A stretch of DNA of 41,262 nt from positions 1-41,262 of the forward strand of contig ML769855.1 of NCBI GenBank assembly GCA_009733575.1, written 5' to 3'. Under the pieces are notes generated by a model. It had not been told where the DNA came from. It did not search any database and worked only from the letters and a program-made list of their open reading frames with translations. The stretch comes from Gymnopus androsaceus JB14. Taxonomy: Eukaryota; Basidiomycota; Agaricomycetes; Agaricales; Omphalotaceae. A program made the translations under genes and the position numbers. Below are positions 11,007 through 22,265 of the stretch, piece by piece. Within the stretch, counting starts at the first letter, position 1. Each line of letters opens with the position of its first letter.

Positions 11007-12387
11007 AACATGGTTCTTTACGATGTTGGAGCGAAGAAGCCGGGTATCTTATCTCATATCTTATCTCATATCAGCAAATTCCGACAGATTTGCGAGAATC
11101 CCGATGGTTCGGAGTACGTAATACCAGTCGACTTCCTACGCTTCGCTTCGGTGTTGATACTTTGTTAACTAAAGTACGATTGTCTCCAAGACAAACTGGC
11201 CGCTGCCGGTGGATAGTTGCTGTCCCTCTGCTTCTGCATGTCGAAGAAGCCATCCCTTATTCGTCCAGATCATCCAAGGAGGGACTTACAAATTCAAAAA
11301 AAAAAAAAAAAGTCAGAAGGAGGTCGTCAAACCGGGCATGTTCTAGATTTATCGCCCCTTGCACTCAGTAACCTTTGAGCGCAGCGCGGAACTAAACCCC
11401 GAGCCATGGACGTGTAATGACTGGTGTAAGCTTCTCCGAGTCCAGGTCATTGATGGTTCTCAACTCGTACAATCAATGGTTCAAGCCCGGGTGTTTCCTC
11501 CCGAAGTCTTTGTATAAGGCGACCTCCACTCTGCTGCTCGGTGGCAGCGTAGCTAAGGATTTCACGCAGTCTGTTTTCAAAAAAAAGTGAGCCACAAACA
11601 ATAGAAAAGCAAAATTGGAGAATGGCCTGTAGGAATTCGACTTCGCAGGTCCTAAAACCCAATTTAGTTTCGTATCATCACTAACCAAAGGATTTTTAAT
11701 TTTTAGGTGTCATTTTGAGGGGTCCTCGAGCTCTCAATGATAAAACCAAGACTGCAGGACTGCAAGAATGCGCCCCGCTGGATGTTGAATCTGTTCTTAA
11801 ATCTTCCCGATCTCATAAAATCTTCCCGATCTCATATTCCCGATCTCATATCTTCCCGATCTCATTCTCATAGATGACTTGTAGACTTGGTCTTCGGCAA
11901 TTTTACCTTTGTAACAACTTGAACGCTCGCGCCGCTAATGCGTCCAGAGATACAACGGCGCGTCTCTTGCTCCGGGGTTCATCGTTCAACACACGAAGGG
12001 TTCGCAGATTGTCCGAAAACAAACTGCTACAATTACCACCATCCTGCTTGCCGTCTTTCATCGGATGCAGGTTGGACATTTTGGGAGTGCGACTGTTTGG
12101 TTCGCCCAGAAAAGGTAACACGATGACGGCGATAAAGATCCATGAAGTTTTGGGACGTTCGAGAAATTTTGTCGCCAACACCCCACTGACTTGGTCCGAA
12201 TGATCGAGATTCGGAGCGGTTCGTGCGTTAATTGAACGTACTTGCAATATTAAGGTGTGCGTTCTAAAGGTAATGTACTTAGTAGATGTTTGGATAAAAA
12301 AAGTTAACGTTACCCACTTCCCCAGCAGCACTCGCCGTTATTAACTTTGAGCTCCGCTGTTGGATGGGTTTTCGCCGAGCGTATCCA
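11007..12387. other. Intergenic stretch with short tandem repeats, no supported gene
   Basis: Contains a simple repeat of TCTTCCCGATCTCATA units at about 11804-11870 and of ATCTTATCTCAT at 11045-11070. Two overlapping ~110-140 codon frames at 11.87-12.33 kb lie on opposite strands and neither has a recognisable family. An A-run of 15 lies at 11298-11312. Confidence 0.35.
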
Positions 12388-13218
12388 TTCATTAACGCAA
12401 CCAAAGGACACTAAACTTTTTTTCTTTTGACGGATTTGTCAAGAGTCGACTCCCGGACCCACTGGAGGACTTCCTTCCCAAGATCGACAAGCTCTGAACC
12501 GGGTGAAATGGCATCGTCGGTATGGATCTGCCATCATGCGCACCTTTGTGAAACTGAGGAATAATTTCTATAGACAGAGTAGCCGTTGTTATTAACATTA
12601 CCCACCTCCTACTCACAAGTTCCGTCCTTGAATATGTTTTCGAATACATTCATTAACGCAAGTAACGGAATGGCAAGTTTCTTTCGCTTTTCGAAGACCT
12701 GTCAAGACTCGGTTCACCGCAAGACTCGATTCACGCTAAAAATCTCTTTCAAGTGTCAAGTCCTGGACTGGAGGACTTCACTCATCCAAATACGTCCTTC
12801 CTCGAACCCAAGATCGACAAGCTCTGAACCGGCTGAAATGTCATTATCGGTATGGATCTGCCATCATACACGCCTTTGTGGAATAATACCTATCACAGTT
12901 ATTAACATTACCCACCTCCAACTCACAAGTCCCGGTCTTGATTATGCTCTCGAGCGCACCCATTCATTAACGCAAGCAACGCGATGGCAGGTTTTCTTTC
13001 AAGACTCGATCCCATGGCAAGGCTTGATTCATGGTATAAAAACTCTCTCAAGTGTCGACTCCCTGACCCACGGGAGGACTCCACTCTTCTAAATGCCTCC
13101 TTCCTCGAACCCAAGATCAACAAGCTCTGAACCGGCTGAAATGCCATCGTCGGGAGTCCCGAGGTATGAATCTGCCACACGCACCTTTATGGAATCGAGG
13201 AATAATTTCTATTGACAG
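12388..13218 (+). repeat. Three tandem copies of an exon-intron unit of the C2H2-family gene
   Basis: Units start at about 12388, 12650 and 12961 with cattcattaacgcaa. Each carries a variable middle with GACTCGA words, then the near-identical block cccaagatc[ga]acaagctctgaaccgg[gc]tgaaatg. This runs into a GTATGgatctgcca splice-donor-like sequence and a short intron-like tail ending CTATxxACAG. The third unit leads directly into the exon at 13219. Unit length is about 260-310 bp. The repeat therefore looks like duplication of one exon plus its intron inside gene copy C, although I could not find one open frame through all three. Confidence 0.65.
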
Positions 13219-13745
13219 GGACCTATCTCGCAAAGTGTTTCGTCGGTATCATGACATCCAAAGTTTCTTCCACAGTGAATTCAAGGAGTGAGTATTAGAC
13301 TATTGTCCCGACGATACGCATCGATTGACCCAAGAGCAGCCTCGAATTCCCAGAGCCCAAGTCCATAGAATGGTGGGAAAACTTCGTAAAGACTTACAGC
13401 GGACTACCGGAGAATTTTGAAACTTGGGTTTGGGGTACTTTGGGGACATCGGAATCTATAGTACTCTCTCTTCCAGCTTACAAGCCTCCTACCGCCGCCG
13501 ACAGCAATGGAAATTTTTTTTGCAATTATTATGACTGTCAGAAGGAATACCAGAGCAAGCAGGGTTGGGAAAGTGAGTCAAAGCTTTCTTTCTCTCAGTA
13601 TTCTCTAATCGAACACATAGATCATTTTAATGGAGAACACCTAGGCTTTCGTGTGCATTGTCCAGAGTGCGATGCGAGTCTGAAGAACCCGGGTTCCCTT
13701 CCACGCCACAGGCGGGAATACTGTCGCAAGCAGAAGGATATCTGA
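13219..13745 (+). CDS. Small two-zinc-finger protein, copy C (3' exons)
   Basis: Exons 13219-13287, 13340-13572 and 13621-13745 join in frame (GTGAGT donors; AG acceptors at 13339 and 13620). The order is DLSRKVFRRYHDIQSFFHSE, then EPKSIEWWENFVKTYSGLPE, then finger 1 (CNYYDC...NHFNGEH, C-x4-C-x12-H-x4-H, completed by splicing) and finger 2 (CPEC...HRREYC, C-x2-C-x12-H-x4-C), ending KQKDI. It is clearly paralogous to copy B at all of these blocks, with conserved intron positions. The upstream exons are confused by the tandem triplication to the left, so the start is not known. The molecular role is unknown; a nucleic-acid-binding role is only suggested by the fingers. It is convergent with the NFX1-like gene. 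Confidence 0.6.
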
Positions 13746-14035
13746 CAACGCCCTCTCCATCAGGCAGTTGAATGGGCTCGCTTTATCATGTCGGCCATCG
13801 GTCTACGAATTTACTGCCCTGTGTGGTCCTTGCAGATAGAGTCTCCTTGTGCTTGCGTATCTTCCCGTAAAACCCTTGCTGTTCAAGGAACAAAAGCGTT
13901 CGTCCGCCGCTATCTACCATATATATATCGTTTGTAGTCCAGAAATAGAAAAAACCCGTCGAATTCGGGATTGAGATAATTATACAGACCCCGAAATCAA
14001 AATCAATTATTAAAGCGACGGAATGTCAGCGTCTG

Positions 14036-16546
14036 TCAATCCTGGAAGCTGAGTGTTGTTGTGTCTTGTCGTGCTGCATCGAGAGTAGTAGGTTGGCTCG
14101 CTTTAGGCAAGCCTCGGACAGTGCATTCGATACTCCTTTTTAAATCCACGACAGACGTCCATCCACGCAGCGTAGTAGCAGGAGCGGGTCCTGGCCATGG
14201 TTCGGTATGACTTGACCTGTTAGTGCTGCTGCTGCCACTGTTACTGCTTGCGATTCCTGCTCCTACCGGTCCCCCTCGAAGATTACCCAGTTTCCCGAGA
14301 TTACCGAATTTACTGGCGATGTATGCTGAGAGGAGTGGATTGGGAATCCGGGTGTCTATTCGTCGGATGATTTGTACACTAAAAGTGGGAATGAGACTTA
14401 GATTGAATTTGGTGAGGCTGGTAAAGTACGAACATTCGATGAGGATCCTGATCAACCATCTGTGAGTCTAGGCGGTACACGTTGGCTAGCTAAGGGTGGT
14501 TTCAAAAGATACATTTCAGTCAGACATGAAACGAAAAGATGTAAGTATGATTACATACGTTATGCACAAAGCTTCGTTTTTCCATTAGCATAGACGATAG
14601 GACTTGTTTTGTCCTACTCGACTTGACGAACCTGTTCAAGGGGGAGCTACAATCAATACCACAACGCAGCCATCAAAAACAACGCGAGACACTCACTCGG
14701 CCAATTTATCCTCAACAAGCGTCAAAAACTTCGCATTCGCTTCGACCTCATCACTATACGTCGCCGCATCCGACAAAACACCCCCGTTCGCATCGGTCTT
14801 AATCCCCAACGCCTCTGCCAACCTCGCATTCCTCTTCTTCAACGCACACTCGGCCGTACAACTGATCACTTGCCCTTTCGCCCTAGCCGCCCCCGCAGTA
14901 TTCGCTCTACTCCTACCACACACCACCGCCTGACGAATCCTCCCACACCCACAGCTCACCTCGATGCGGGTCTGACAAGGCTCGTCTTCATCGCACCCCG
15001 TCGGTGCATGACATAAATTTGTACACGGATGGTGTTCTGGAAGACACAACTTCCGCGCCTTTCCACACATGCTCGAACACGCGCCATATTCGCCTGCATG
15101 ACACGTCCGGTCGCATTTGTGATACCCACAAGGCATCAGTCTTCCACATACCAGTCCGCAGGATACCTTGTCGGAATTGAGAGAGCAGCGCATGTTTGGG
15201 ACGGATTTCTTTCCGCAGGCACAGAATTTGTGGGTGAGGAAGGGACAGGGTGGCCAGGGGGTGTCGGGGAAGTGACATGTGTGCGGGGTTTTAGAGTGTC
15301 CGCAGGGTGGGGGAGGGAGGGAGCATGGGTAGCTGCAGTGAATCCGTGTACCGCAGGGAACAAGAGGTTCGAGGACTGTTTGACCGCAAAAGCAGACCAG
15401 CTAGGAGGAAAAAAGTACCATTAGAAAATGAATATAGATTGATGCTGGAGGAAACAAACCTCTTCGAAAGAACTCCGCAAGCAGGGTTTACAAGGCACTC
15501 TATGATCTCGCTCTTCACACTGATGGGCACCACAGCTCAACGTCTTTCCACAAACCCGATCGCACTGGTGCAGTCCTTCAGGATCCTCGTCTACATTAAA
15601 CTGCGAAGCAGCGGCCCTCTTCTTACCCTTTGCCTTGGAGGTCAGAGCAAGCGATGCAAGAGGGCAGCAAATTCGGGTACACTGATGTTTGCCGCAAGCC
15701 CGCATAACCGTACACGGACGAGTACAGAGTATCTCCTGCTCCGTACCTGGATCTTTATGCAGGTCTCCGCATTTAAGAGAGATAGTGGAACTTCCGCACC
15801 GACACGGTCGAACGACGTCTACCCGACACGGGGGACAAGGTGACGAAGTATGGCATTTCGCTTGACACGAATGCTCGCAGTTCGGGTGCGTTTTGAGACA
15901 GATGGAGGCGCAGGTAGGAATGGGGTCGGTACACTTTGTGCGAGCAGGGAACTCGCCTGGTTGCGGAGAAGACGAAATGAAAATGGGCTGTTTTCTGCAG
16001 GGACAGGTGGCGACTCCATCGGGAGACATTGGACAGTGTCCTGCGTTAGACGTCGGAGGATGACAAGGACTAGTGCACTTATGTTCTCCACAATCGAACA
16101 ACTTCCCGCAAGGGGACTGACAGCCAAAGCCTTTCCTCAGATCCTCCATACGATCTGTCGAAAGCACATCACAACCAACAGGTTCGAGCCATATCTCTCC
16201 CTCTCCGCACATGTCCTGTTTCTCCTCCTTCCCACACCAGCAGTGGAGATTATCCTTCTGCTCACAAAGAGAGCAAGGACCGAGATGGCAAATTTTCTCG
16301 CAGCGATGTTTACCGCAGCCTAGCAGCTTTGAGCAAGGTAGGGCGCAGGAGACTTGAGGGTTTTCGCGGCAGCGAACGGAGACTGTTTTCTGACGTGGAC
16401 ATCCACATGGGATCTCTATGATGATTTTGCATGGAGGACATGGTCCTGGATGACATAGAAGAGGACAAGGATGAGCGCAGGAAGTCCTAGGACGAGAACA
16501 CCCGTTTCCACATGAATGAGGTGTCGCCAAGCGGTTGTTCGGTCCC
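14036..16546 (-). pseudogene. NFX1/FAP1-type zinc-finger protein, N-terminally truncated (copy C)
   Basis: Five exons join in frame on the minus strand: 16546-15460, 15400-14697, 14631-14559, 14489-14434 and 14378-14036. They encode about 750 residues with at least eight NF-X1-type cysteine/histidine fingers (for example CGKHRCEKICHLGPCSLC and CGEHKCTSPCH). An R3H-like segment follows (KLAEFVKSSRTKQVLSSM, KRSFVHN, then VYRLDSQMVDQDPHR) and the family tail IIRRIDTRIPNPLLSAYI. Relatives such as yeast Fap1 and animal NFX1/shuttle craft are nuclear or ribosome-linked regulators of 1000 or more residues with an N-terminal RING/PHD-like domain. Here the frame can be followed only to an acceptor at 16547, and no RING cysteines are found in the 600 bp beyond. 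It may be a silent duplicate of an intact gene elsewhere, or the N-terminus may have been replaced. Confidence 0.8.
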
Positions 16547-17196
16547 CTATCAGATATAAGACGAACAGAGGACCTACAGAGCCATGTAAACGGTGTAAGT
16601 GATCATGAGCGTTAGTTTTGACTTATCCTAGGTGACTTGTGACCAGGCTAGATCCTTAGGATAATGGAAGTCTCTAAACGTGTTAACTTGGTGGCTGATG
16701 CCAGCAATGGCCTTTTGATATAGAACCCGGCAATTTCGAGAAGCTTCCGGATGGTACCGTAGTCGCACTCGACTTTCGTTTCGCGTGCTTCTTGCCTCTC
16801 GTCATTTTTCGCTGTCGCGATGAAGGAACTTGACGGCTTCCCTCGGGCGGTGGCCCGACACGTCGAGTATCCTCAATCAGACGATTCGGATGTCAACGGC
16901 ATCTTATTTCCTGGTTCCATTCCACAGAAACGACGTAGGTAAATTCCGAGATAAGTTGCCTTATCAGAGGATAAGCCAAGCGGTGTGAGTCAGCCGGCGC
17001 CTATTATTGCCGTTTTCAAAATAGTTGGCGCCTGTTCCCGCGGCGGCAACTTTGGGCGCAAAATCGCCCCAAACGCAAAAGCACGATAACTCACTCAATT
17101 CTCAGCGGAATTGGATGAGGTTGAGTGCGCTGGAGCCCCATAGATAACGTAGAAAAATATACTCTTTTTTTTGTACCTAAATTTCGAGGTTCTATG
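16547..17196. other. Intergenic; possible orphan first exon at 16820
   Basis: A 40-codon plus-strand frame starts at an ATG at 16820 (MKELDGFPRAVARHVEYPQS...) and reaches a good GTAAAT donor at 16938, so it could be a first exon. The sequence it would splice to is not apparent before the Tc1-like element. The stretch also contains GGCGCC at each end of a 37-bp segment near 16997. No N-terminal RING of the NFX1-like gene is found on the minus strand. Confidence 0.3.
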
Positions 17197-17739
17197 TTAC
17201 TCTTGTATATTGTAAGATATTGTATCTAGTGCACCCCATGCCAGAATTGGAGTTTGGGGCAACAAGCAAGCAAGCTTGAGCACGTGTGTCTCTGCGCTCC
17301 ATTTTTCTGATTTATTCCTTGGCATTCTCATCTCACTCATGACTTGAGGTAAATGGCTGTTGGAAGACCTACAGAGGACTCTCATACACCTGAGAAAGAC
17401 TTGTAAAACCCCGAATGAGGTTGTTGAGAAGTCCAATTGCAAGAGACGAACAGTACAGCAGATTTTGGCTCAACATTGGAAAAAAGCTGGAAATAATCAT
17501 GGAATCCAGGCTGAACTTAGAGGGAGGGAGTGCAGCATATCCCTTGAGGACCTCAGAGTGAGCAGTGATTGCTTCCATTCCATTGTTCCATCTAAATCAA
17601 TCTCATTTCAGTTTATCCATGGGCTTTTGCTACACACCCCAGATATGTATCTTGATGAGATTCAGCAATGTTTAGATGAGCAACAAGGGGTGCTAGCTGG
17701 CATTAGTACAATCTGGAGGGTCCTAAAGTGCAGCGGATA

Positions 17740-18115
17740 CTGTACTCTTCCGACCAAGTGTTCAGTCACGTGTCACATCAGCCCAAAATGAACAGTTCAC
17801 AGAAGGGTGTCACTGGTCACTTGGGGTTGTGAACACCGTGACAACTGAACAAAAAAAAATTCTCAAGATAGTTCAAAAAATACTTTTAAAAAACTCACAT
17901 TTTCCTCAGTCTACATATAAACAAACCAGAAATAGTTTCAAATAAGGTAAAATGAAGATCATATTGTTAAATAAGTACAGATAATCCATCAGAATCCACT
18001 CCCAGTGAACAGTTCACAGGTTGGTCACAGGTCACTGTGATCTGTGAATACTTAGAATTCTGAACAGGGTAGGTCATTTGTCACACCCCGTGAACACTTG
18101 GTCGGAAGAGTACAG
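17740..18115. mobile_element. 376-bp TA-flanked MITE nested in the Tc1 transposase
   Basis: The ends (17740-17764 and 18091-18115) are perfect 25-bp inverted repeats starting CTGTACTCTTCCGACCAAG. TA duplications lie at 17738-17739 and 18116-18117. Deleting the element and one TA restores the transposase reading SGYTLKK, which independently confirms the boundaries. The interior is rich in GTTCACAG/CTGTGAAC words and has no coding sequence. Confidence 0.9.
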
Positions 18116-18527
18116 TATACCCTAAAGAAGGTATATTGACTGTTCTTTGTACATGGCACATCTAATGCTTTTCAGATTACCAAAGTTGCAATTGAACATG
18201 ATGCTCTGAAACAAGCACAATTCTGACTAACCTATGCTCGTTTATATTCAGCAGACCAATTGGTTTTTGTGGATGAGAGTGCTTTTGACTGGTGCATGCC
18301 ATATCACTGCCAAGGATGGGCTGTCAGTGGCAGACAAGTTTATAAGAGTACATTCTTTGTGGTGATAGATAATACACATATCTATAAAGACCCATGTGTT
18401 TTAGACCTGATAACCTCTCGGTATGTTGAACTTATTGGTGTATTCTCTTTCTTATTTTCATTTTTATTTGACTAGGGGAATGTGATATCTCTTCCTCCCA
18501 CCTTACTCACCTGATTACAATCCCATT

Positions 18528-20620
18528 CATCAGCAAAAACTGTTTTGGACCCAGCAGGATCTAAGGTCACCTAATCCTCTTAGGCAACCTGAGGCATCCT
18601 AGTTGGCCCAGGAAAAAGGGTAAAACTTTGGACACCTCAGGTAGTCATTCTAGGTGTCCTGGGAGATCCTGGGAGATCCTGGGGCATCCTGCATCAGGAA
18701 AACTGCACATGCGTGATCCATATGAAGGCACGCCAAATACGCCCAATCATACAGATTTGGCTGTGTATGTATAGGCCCCCGAGTGCATATCCATCACGCT
18801 CGATCATACACAATTACAACCGGTTTTTATTTCATTTATACGCTAGATTATATGCAATCATGCAAATATTCATACAACAAATATACTTGTTTTTTGGATC
18901 TTGTACACGCCCATCATACACTGTAATAAAGCAATAAAATATCAATTTGTGCTACATACTACATGATACTACTACAAAGACTACAGAATAATCAAGATCA
19001 AATCCTTGCCACACTTCCAATGCTGAATGCTTCGAAACCATTGGTATTTATATTGTATAATGCACCACTGCAAAAATTCCATTGAGATGCAAGTCAGCTT
19101 GAGCTCGTAAGGCTTAGGAATGCTATCAGAACTCACCATTCCTGTCAAGCTCCAATGCCAGCGACACACTTCAAAACCACCGGTATTACTCTCCTAAAAC
19201 GTAAGGGAAAGTTGACAACATCAGAACTTGCTATCTTGACAAGCTCCTAATGCCAGCATAACCACCGGTATTACTGTTGTAAAATGCGCACTTCAACAAC
19301 TCTATTGAAATGCAGGTCAATACGAGGACAAAACAGATGGTATAAGAACTCACTGTCTTGCCAAGATCCTAGCGCCAGTGCAACACTTCAAAATCACCGG
19401 TATGACCGATGTAAAATGTGCAGCCTCGAAAATTGAAGAGGTCAGTTCGAGCTCAAAAGAACAATGGTAAAACTCACTGTAACTTCGAATTTCAGTCCAA
19501 TACAACCAAAGAATTATCAACCGTAAACGTTACTGCAGTCCTGGCTTTCCTTCAAATGCTTTTGAGCTTGGGACCAGCCTTTGAGCTGAAAACAAATTTC
19601 GGCGGCAGAAAGACCTTGTTGATAGCTACAGGACTAGCAGAAAAAAAATTATAAGTTAGTCATACTCAATAAGAATGAACAACTTACCGCTTATGTATAT
19701 TGACAAGTTCACTGGCAAAGGAGTCAAAAAGAGAGAATTAGAAGCCAAAAAGAACTGCATTGCAAAAAAAATACCTGAATTAACTCGCATAAGAGCATAG
19801 CCACTTGAGGTTGCAAGTTGAAGGTGAAGAAGAAAGTCAAAGACTCAAGACAGCACCCGGCCCATTCACGTGAGACTGTATATGTGTCTGAGTTTCAAAT
19901 AACCTGAAGGATTTTTGTCAACACTCCAAATCTCCAATCAACCATGTGCTCATGCCAACAACCTACACATTTCTCATTGCACTTATAACCAATTGCAACT
20001 TGAGGCTAACCTCGCAAGACTCACACTTACATTTTTACACTTGAATGGACTTCATGCCAAATGTTCTTCAAGTTCAAACGCAAGTCAGTCTCGGGGCTGC
20101 ACAATGTATTGAATGTAGTTCACAGCAAACAAATTGCCACGTTTGAAAATGAGTTGAAATGGGGGTGTAGTAGTAACTGAGACTTTGAGGCTAATTTGTA
20201 ATATTAAAATTGCACTGTACAGTGTACTAAAAAAAAGCGCAACTACTGTGTTGTATAAATCTGGTATGAATGGTGTATGAACTTAGTATAATGATTATAT
20301 GGCCAACAAGAGGTCTGCTGGTCCATGATGGCATATGATTATGCATTTTGTTTACATCAATATACCGATCATACGGAATACGATCCGGCGGTTTTGCTGA
20401 TGTGGGGCATCCTAGGATAACAGTTCCATCCCAGGATGCCCCAGGATGCCCCAGGATGCTTCAGGACATCCCAGGATCTCCCAGGACACCTAGGATGACT
20501 AAGATACCTGAGGTGTCCAAAGTTTTACCCTTTTTCCTGGGCCAACTAGGATGCCTCAGGTTGCCTAAGAGGACTAGGTGACCTTAGATCCTCCTGGGCC
20601 CAAAACAGTTTTTTCTGATG
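18528..20620. mobile_element. 2.09-kb element with long inverted repeats nested in the Tc1 transposase
   Basis: Left and right ends read CATCAG(C/A)AAAAACTGTTTTGG and stay inverted-repeat related for roughly 150 bp, including AAGGTCACCTA, AGGCAACCTGAGGCATCC and many GGATGCC/CTGGGAGATCC words. TT flanks both ends (18526-18527, 20621-20622). Excising the element with one TT gives the expected transposase sequence NPIELGFSKIKAH. The interior (18.7-20.4 kb) has tandem repeats but no transposase I recognise, so it is non-autonomous. The superfamily is uncertain. Confidence 0.85.
19020..19440. repeat. Imperfect ~90-150 bp tandem repeats inside the nested element
   Basis: Four units are marked by accaccggtattac-like words at about 19037, 19169, 19261 and 19395, each followed by ...taaaa(t/c)g(t/c)... 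and preceded by tgccaagctcct(a)atgccag-like sequence. The units have diverged. No coding sense. Confidence 0.55.
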
Positions 20621-20868
20621 TTGAGCTTGGCTTCTCCAAAATCAAGGCACATGTTCAACAGGAAAGGATTTTAGTGAGAGAAAACCTGGATATAAATGCA
20701 GATGATACCTATGTATACTCTCATTTAGTCAAAGCATCATACTCAATAACTAGTGATAATGCAAGGGGATTCTTTAATCGTTGCAGATATAATCTACTGT
20801 AGGTAGAGATTTTCATATAAAGTGTGAATGAAAAAAAAACAGATAAATATATACAATTGAGCAAATAA

Positions 20869-22240
20869 CTAGTTATTATGTTGACATTTTGAAGGCTTTA
20901 TGCCATGATCTTCCCTGGCATACTTAAAAAGATGCTCTCGGAACCCATACTCCATACCAGTAAAATCCTCAAGTTGGTCATGGGTGAGATGAACAAGGTC
21001 ATCAAGATTGAATATACCCTTCGCATTGAGACTTGCCACATATTGGGTGTAATTGGCATTCCACTTGCTTCGTTCCACATGAGCATCAACCTCTGGAAGC
21101 CATATGTCCAAATCCACATTTTTTGATACAGGAGCTTTTGAAGGGGATGGGCTTGGAGCTGCAGGAGAGCTTCCAAGCTCTTGGCTGCATCTTGCTGATG
21201 AGGAAGAAGAGTGGCATGGAGGAGAATGATCACAGCCATGAAGCATTCCTGCCACCAATGGAGTCATTGCACCCATCACACCAGGAAAAATGGTCTGGGC
21301 CCAGGATGACCCCAGGTCACTTAGGCAGCCTAGGGCCTAGGCCACATAGGAATAATGCAAAAACTTTGGACACCTAAGCCTCCTAAGCCTCCTAGGAACT
21401 CTGAGGGTATCCTCAGGTTGCCTCAGGTTACCCCAGGATGCCTCAGGACAGCCTAGGATGGCCCAGGATGGCCCCCAGAATGCCTAGGAGGCTTAGGAGG
21501 CTTAGGAGGCCTAGGATACCTGAGGTGTCCAAAGTGTTTGCATTATTCCTAGGTGGCCTAGGCTGCCTAAGTGACCTGGGGTAATCCTGGGCCCAGACCA
21601 TTTTTCCTGATGCATCAGGATTCAGGACCATCTGTTGAACTGGGTCTGTAATGGATGCTGCGGGAGGAGCAGGAGGTGCAGGAAGGAGATTGGTACTACA
21701 TAGTACAACATGTCTCAGCCTTTTGACATGAAGACTTTTTGCCAAGCTTTGCCAGGATAGAGTCAGGTGTTTTATCAATAGTTGAGGAATGTTGAGACTA
21801 TACCACACACAAAAAAGCATATGAAGGAAATGTGACAAACATATTCATACTGCAAGGGTTACTCATAAATTCATGTCTGTATCATTGTAATGGTAATGAT
21901 CACTATTAACAAGAACATAGCATGGAGCCTGACATGTATTGCAATGGTGTTTCTTCTGAATTGCAACAAGCAAAGCTCCATCAGAGGTCAATAACACTGA
22001 AGGCTCTACTTCACTGGCACTATTAGCAGTCTTCTTTTTCTATAATCAACAGTAAGAATGTGGCAATACAGTGAACTGAATTTAACCTTTGTTCCGGTAC
22101 TTTCCTTGGTGTCTATCATGCTTTTATTATGAATATGGATACTCCAAGCCTTATTCTTGCTCCGAGAATTGGTCCTGAAGGCTTTGGCATCCTTGATGAG
22201 CATAATCCAGTCACCTTCACCTCCAATATGATATCTGCAT
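20869..22240 (-). pseudogene. Zinc-ribbon plus SAM-like protein, probably transposon-associated, disrupted
   Basis: From the upstream side: GGEGDWIMLIKDAKAFRTNS and KNKAWSIHIHNKSMIDTK (22230 to about 22085), a short intron, then EPSVLLTSDGALLVAIQKKH and HHCNTCQAPCY (21860-22040, a CxxC-type cluster). The frame is cut by a TGA where a TGG would fit (DMNL-W). After a proline-rich stretch and an inserted MITE (21279-21612) comes a C-terminal SAM-like helical domain: DLDIWLPEVDAHVERSKWNA, NGIFNLDDLVHL-like sequence and QLEDFTGMEYGFREHLFKYA. Similar basidiomycete proteins are common and repeated, often near transposons; that is from memory. The 5' end is cut off by the Copia insertion at 22266. 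Confidence 0.6.
21279..21612. mobile_element. 334-bp MITE of the CATCAG-ended family, inside the SAM-like gene
   Basis: The ends are inverted repeats CA(C/T)CAGGAAAAATGGTCTG continuing through GGGCCCAGGAT and AGGTCACTTAGGCAGCCTA. The sequence CATCA lies immediately outside on both sides (21274-21278 and 21613-21617). Its end sequence and its GGATGCC/AGGCTTAGGAGG-rich subterminal style resemble the 2.09-kb element at 18528-20620, so the two are probably one family. Confidence 0.8.
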
Positions 22241-22265
22241 TTGCTTTTTTAGCTTTGTACAAAGC

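Larger units (their letters stand above)
17360..20802 (+). pseudogene. Tc1-like (DDE) transposase, interrupted twice and mutated
   Basis: Pieces in order: helix-turn-helix region (TPNEVVEKSNCKRRTVQQIL), an intron at about 17557-17610, then LLHTPDMYLDEIQQCLDEQQ up to SGY at the first nested element. TLKK follows at 18118, then a short intron to about 18175, then ITKVAIEHDALKQAQF, a TGA stop, and LTYARLYSADQLVFVDESAF, which holds the first catalytic Asp. About 45 codons are missing before VVIDNTHIYKD (second Asp). A frameshift precedes PYSPDYNPI. The second nested element follows, then ELGFSKIKAHVQQ and a normal C-terminus ending at 20802. The enzyme would cut and paste TA-flanked elements, but this copy is dead. 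The TGA fits a CGA codon of the family (QFRLTY). Confidence 0.85.
17197..20868 (+). mobile_element. Tc1/mariner-family element carrying two nested insertions
   Basis: Defined by the interrupted transposase gene at 17360-20802. Removing the nested elements at 17740-18115 and 18528-20620 leaves about 1.2 kb, normal for this superfamily. I could not recognise the outer terminal repeats, so the ends given are approximate; the right side merges with a minus-strand pseudogene. Confidence 0.6.

Noticed and set aside
11460..11500. GGTTCAAGCCC, an exact match to the tRNA B-box consensus
   Set aside because: The flanking bases do not pair into a T-arm, there is no matching A-box at the right distance and no cloverleaf.
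11874..12331. Opposed 109- and 142-codon frames
   Set aside because: They occupy the same DNA on both strands and neither has a recognisable domain.
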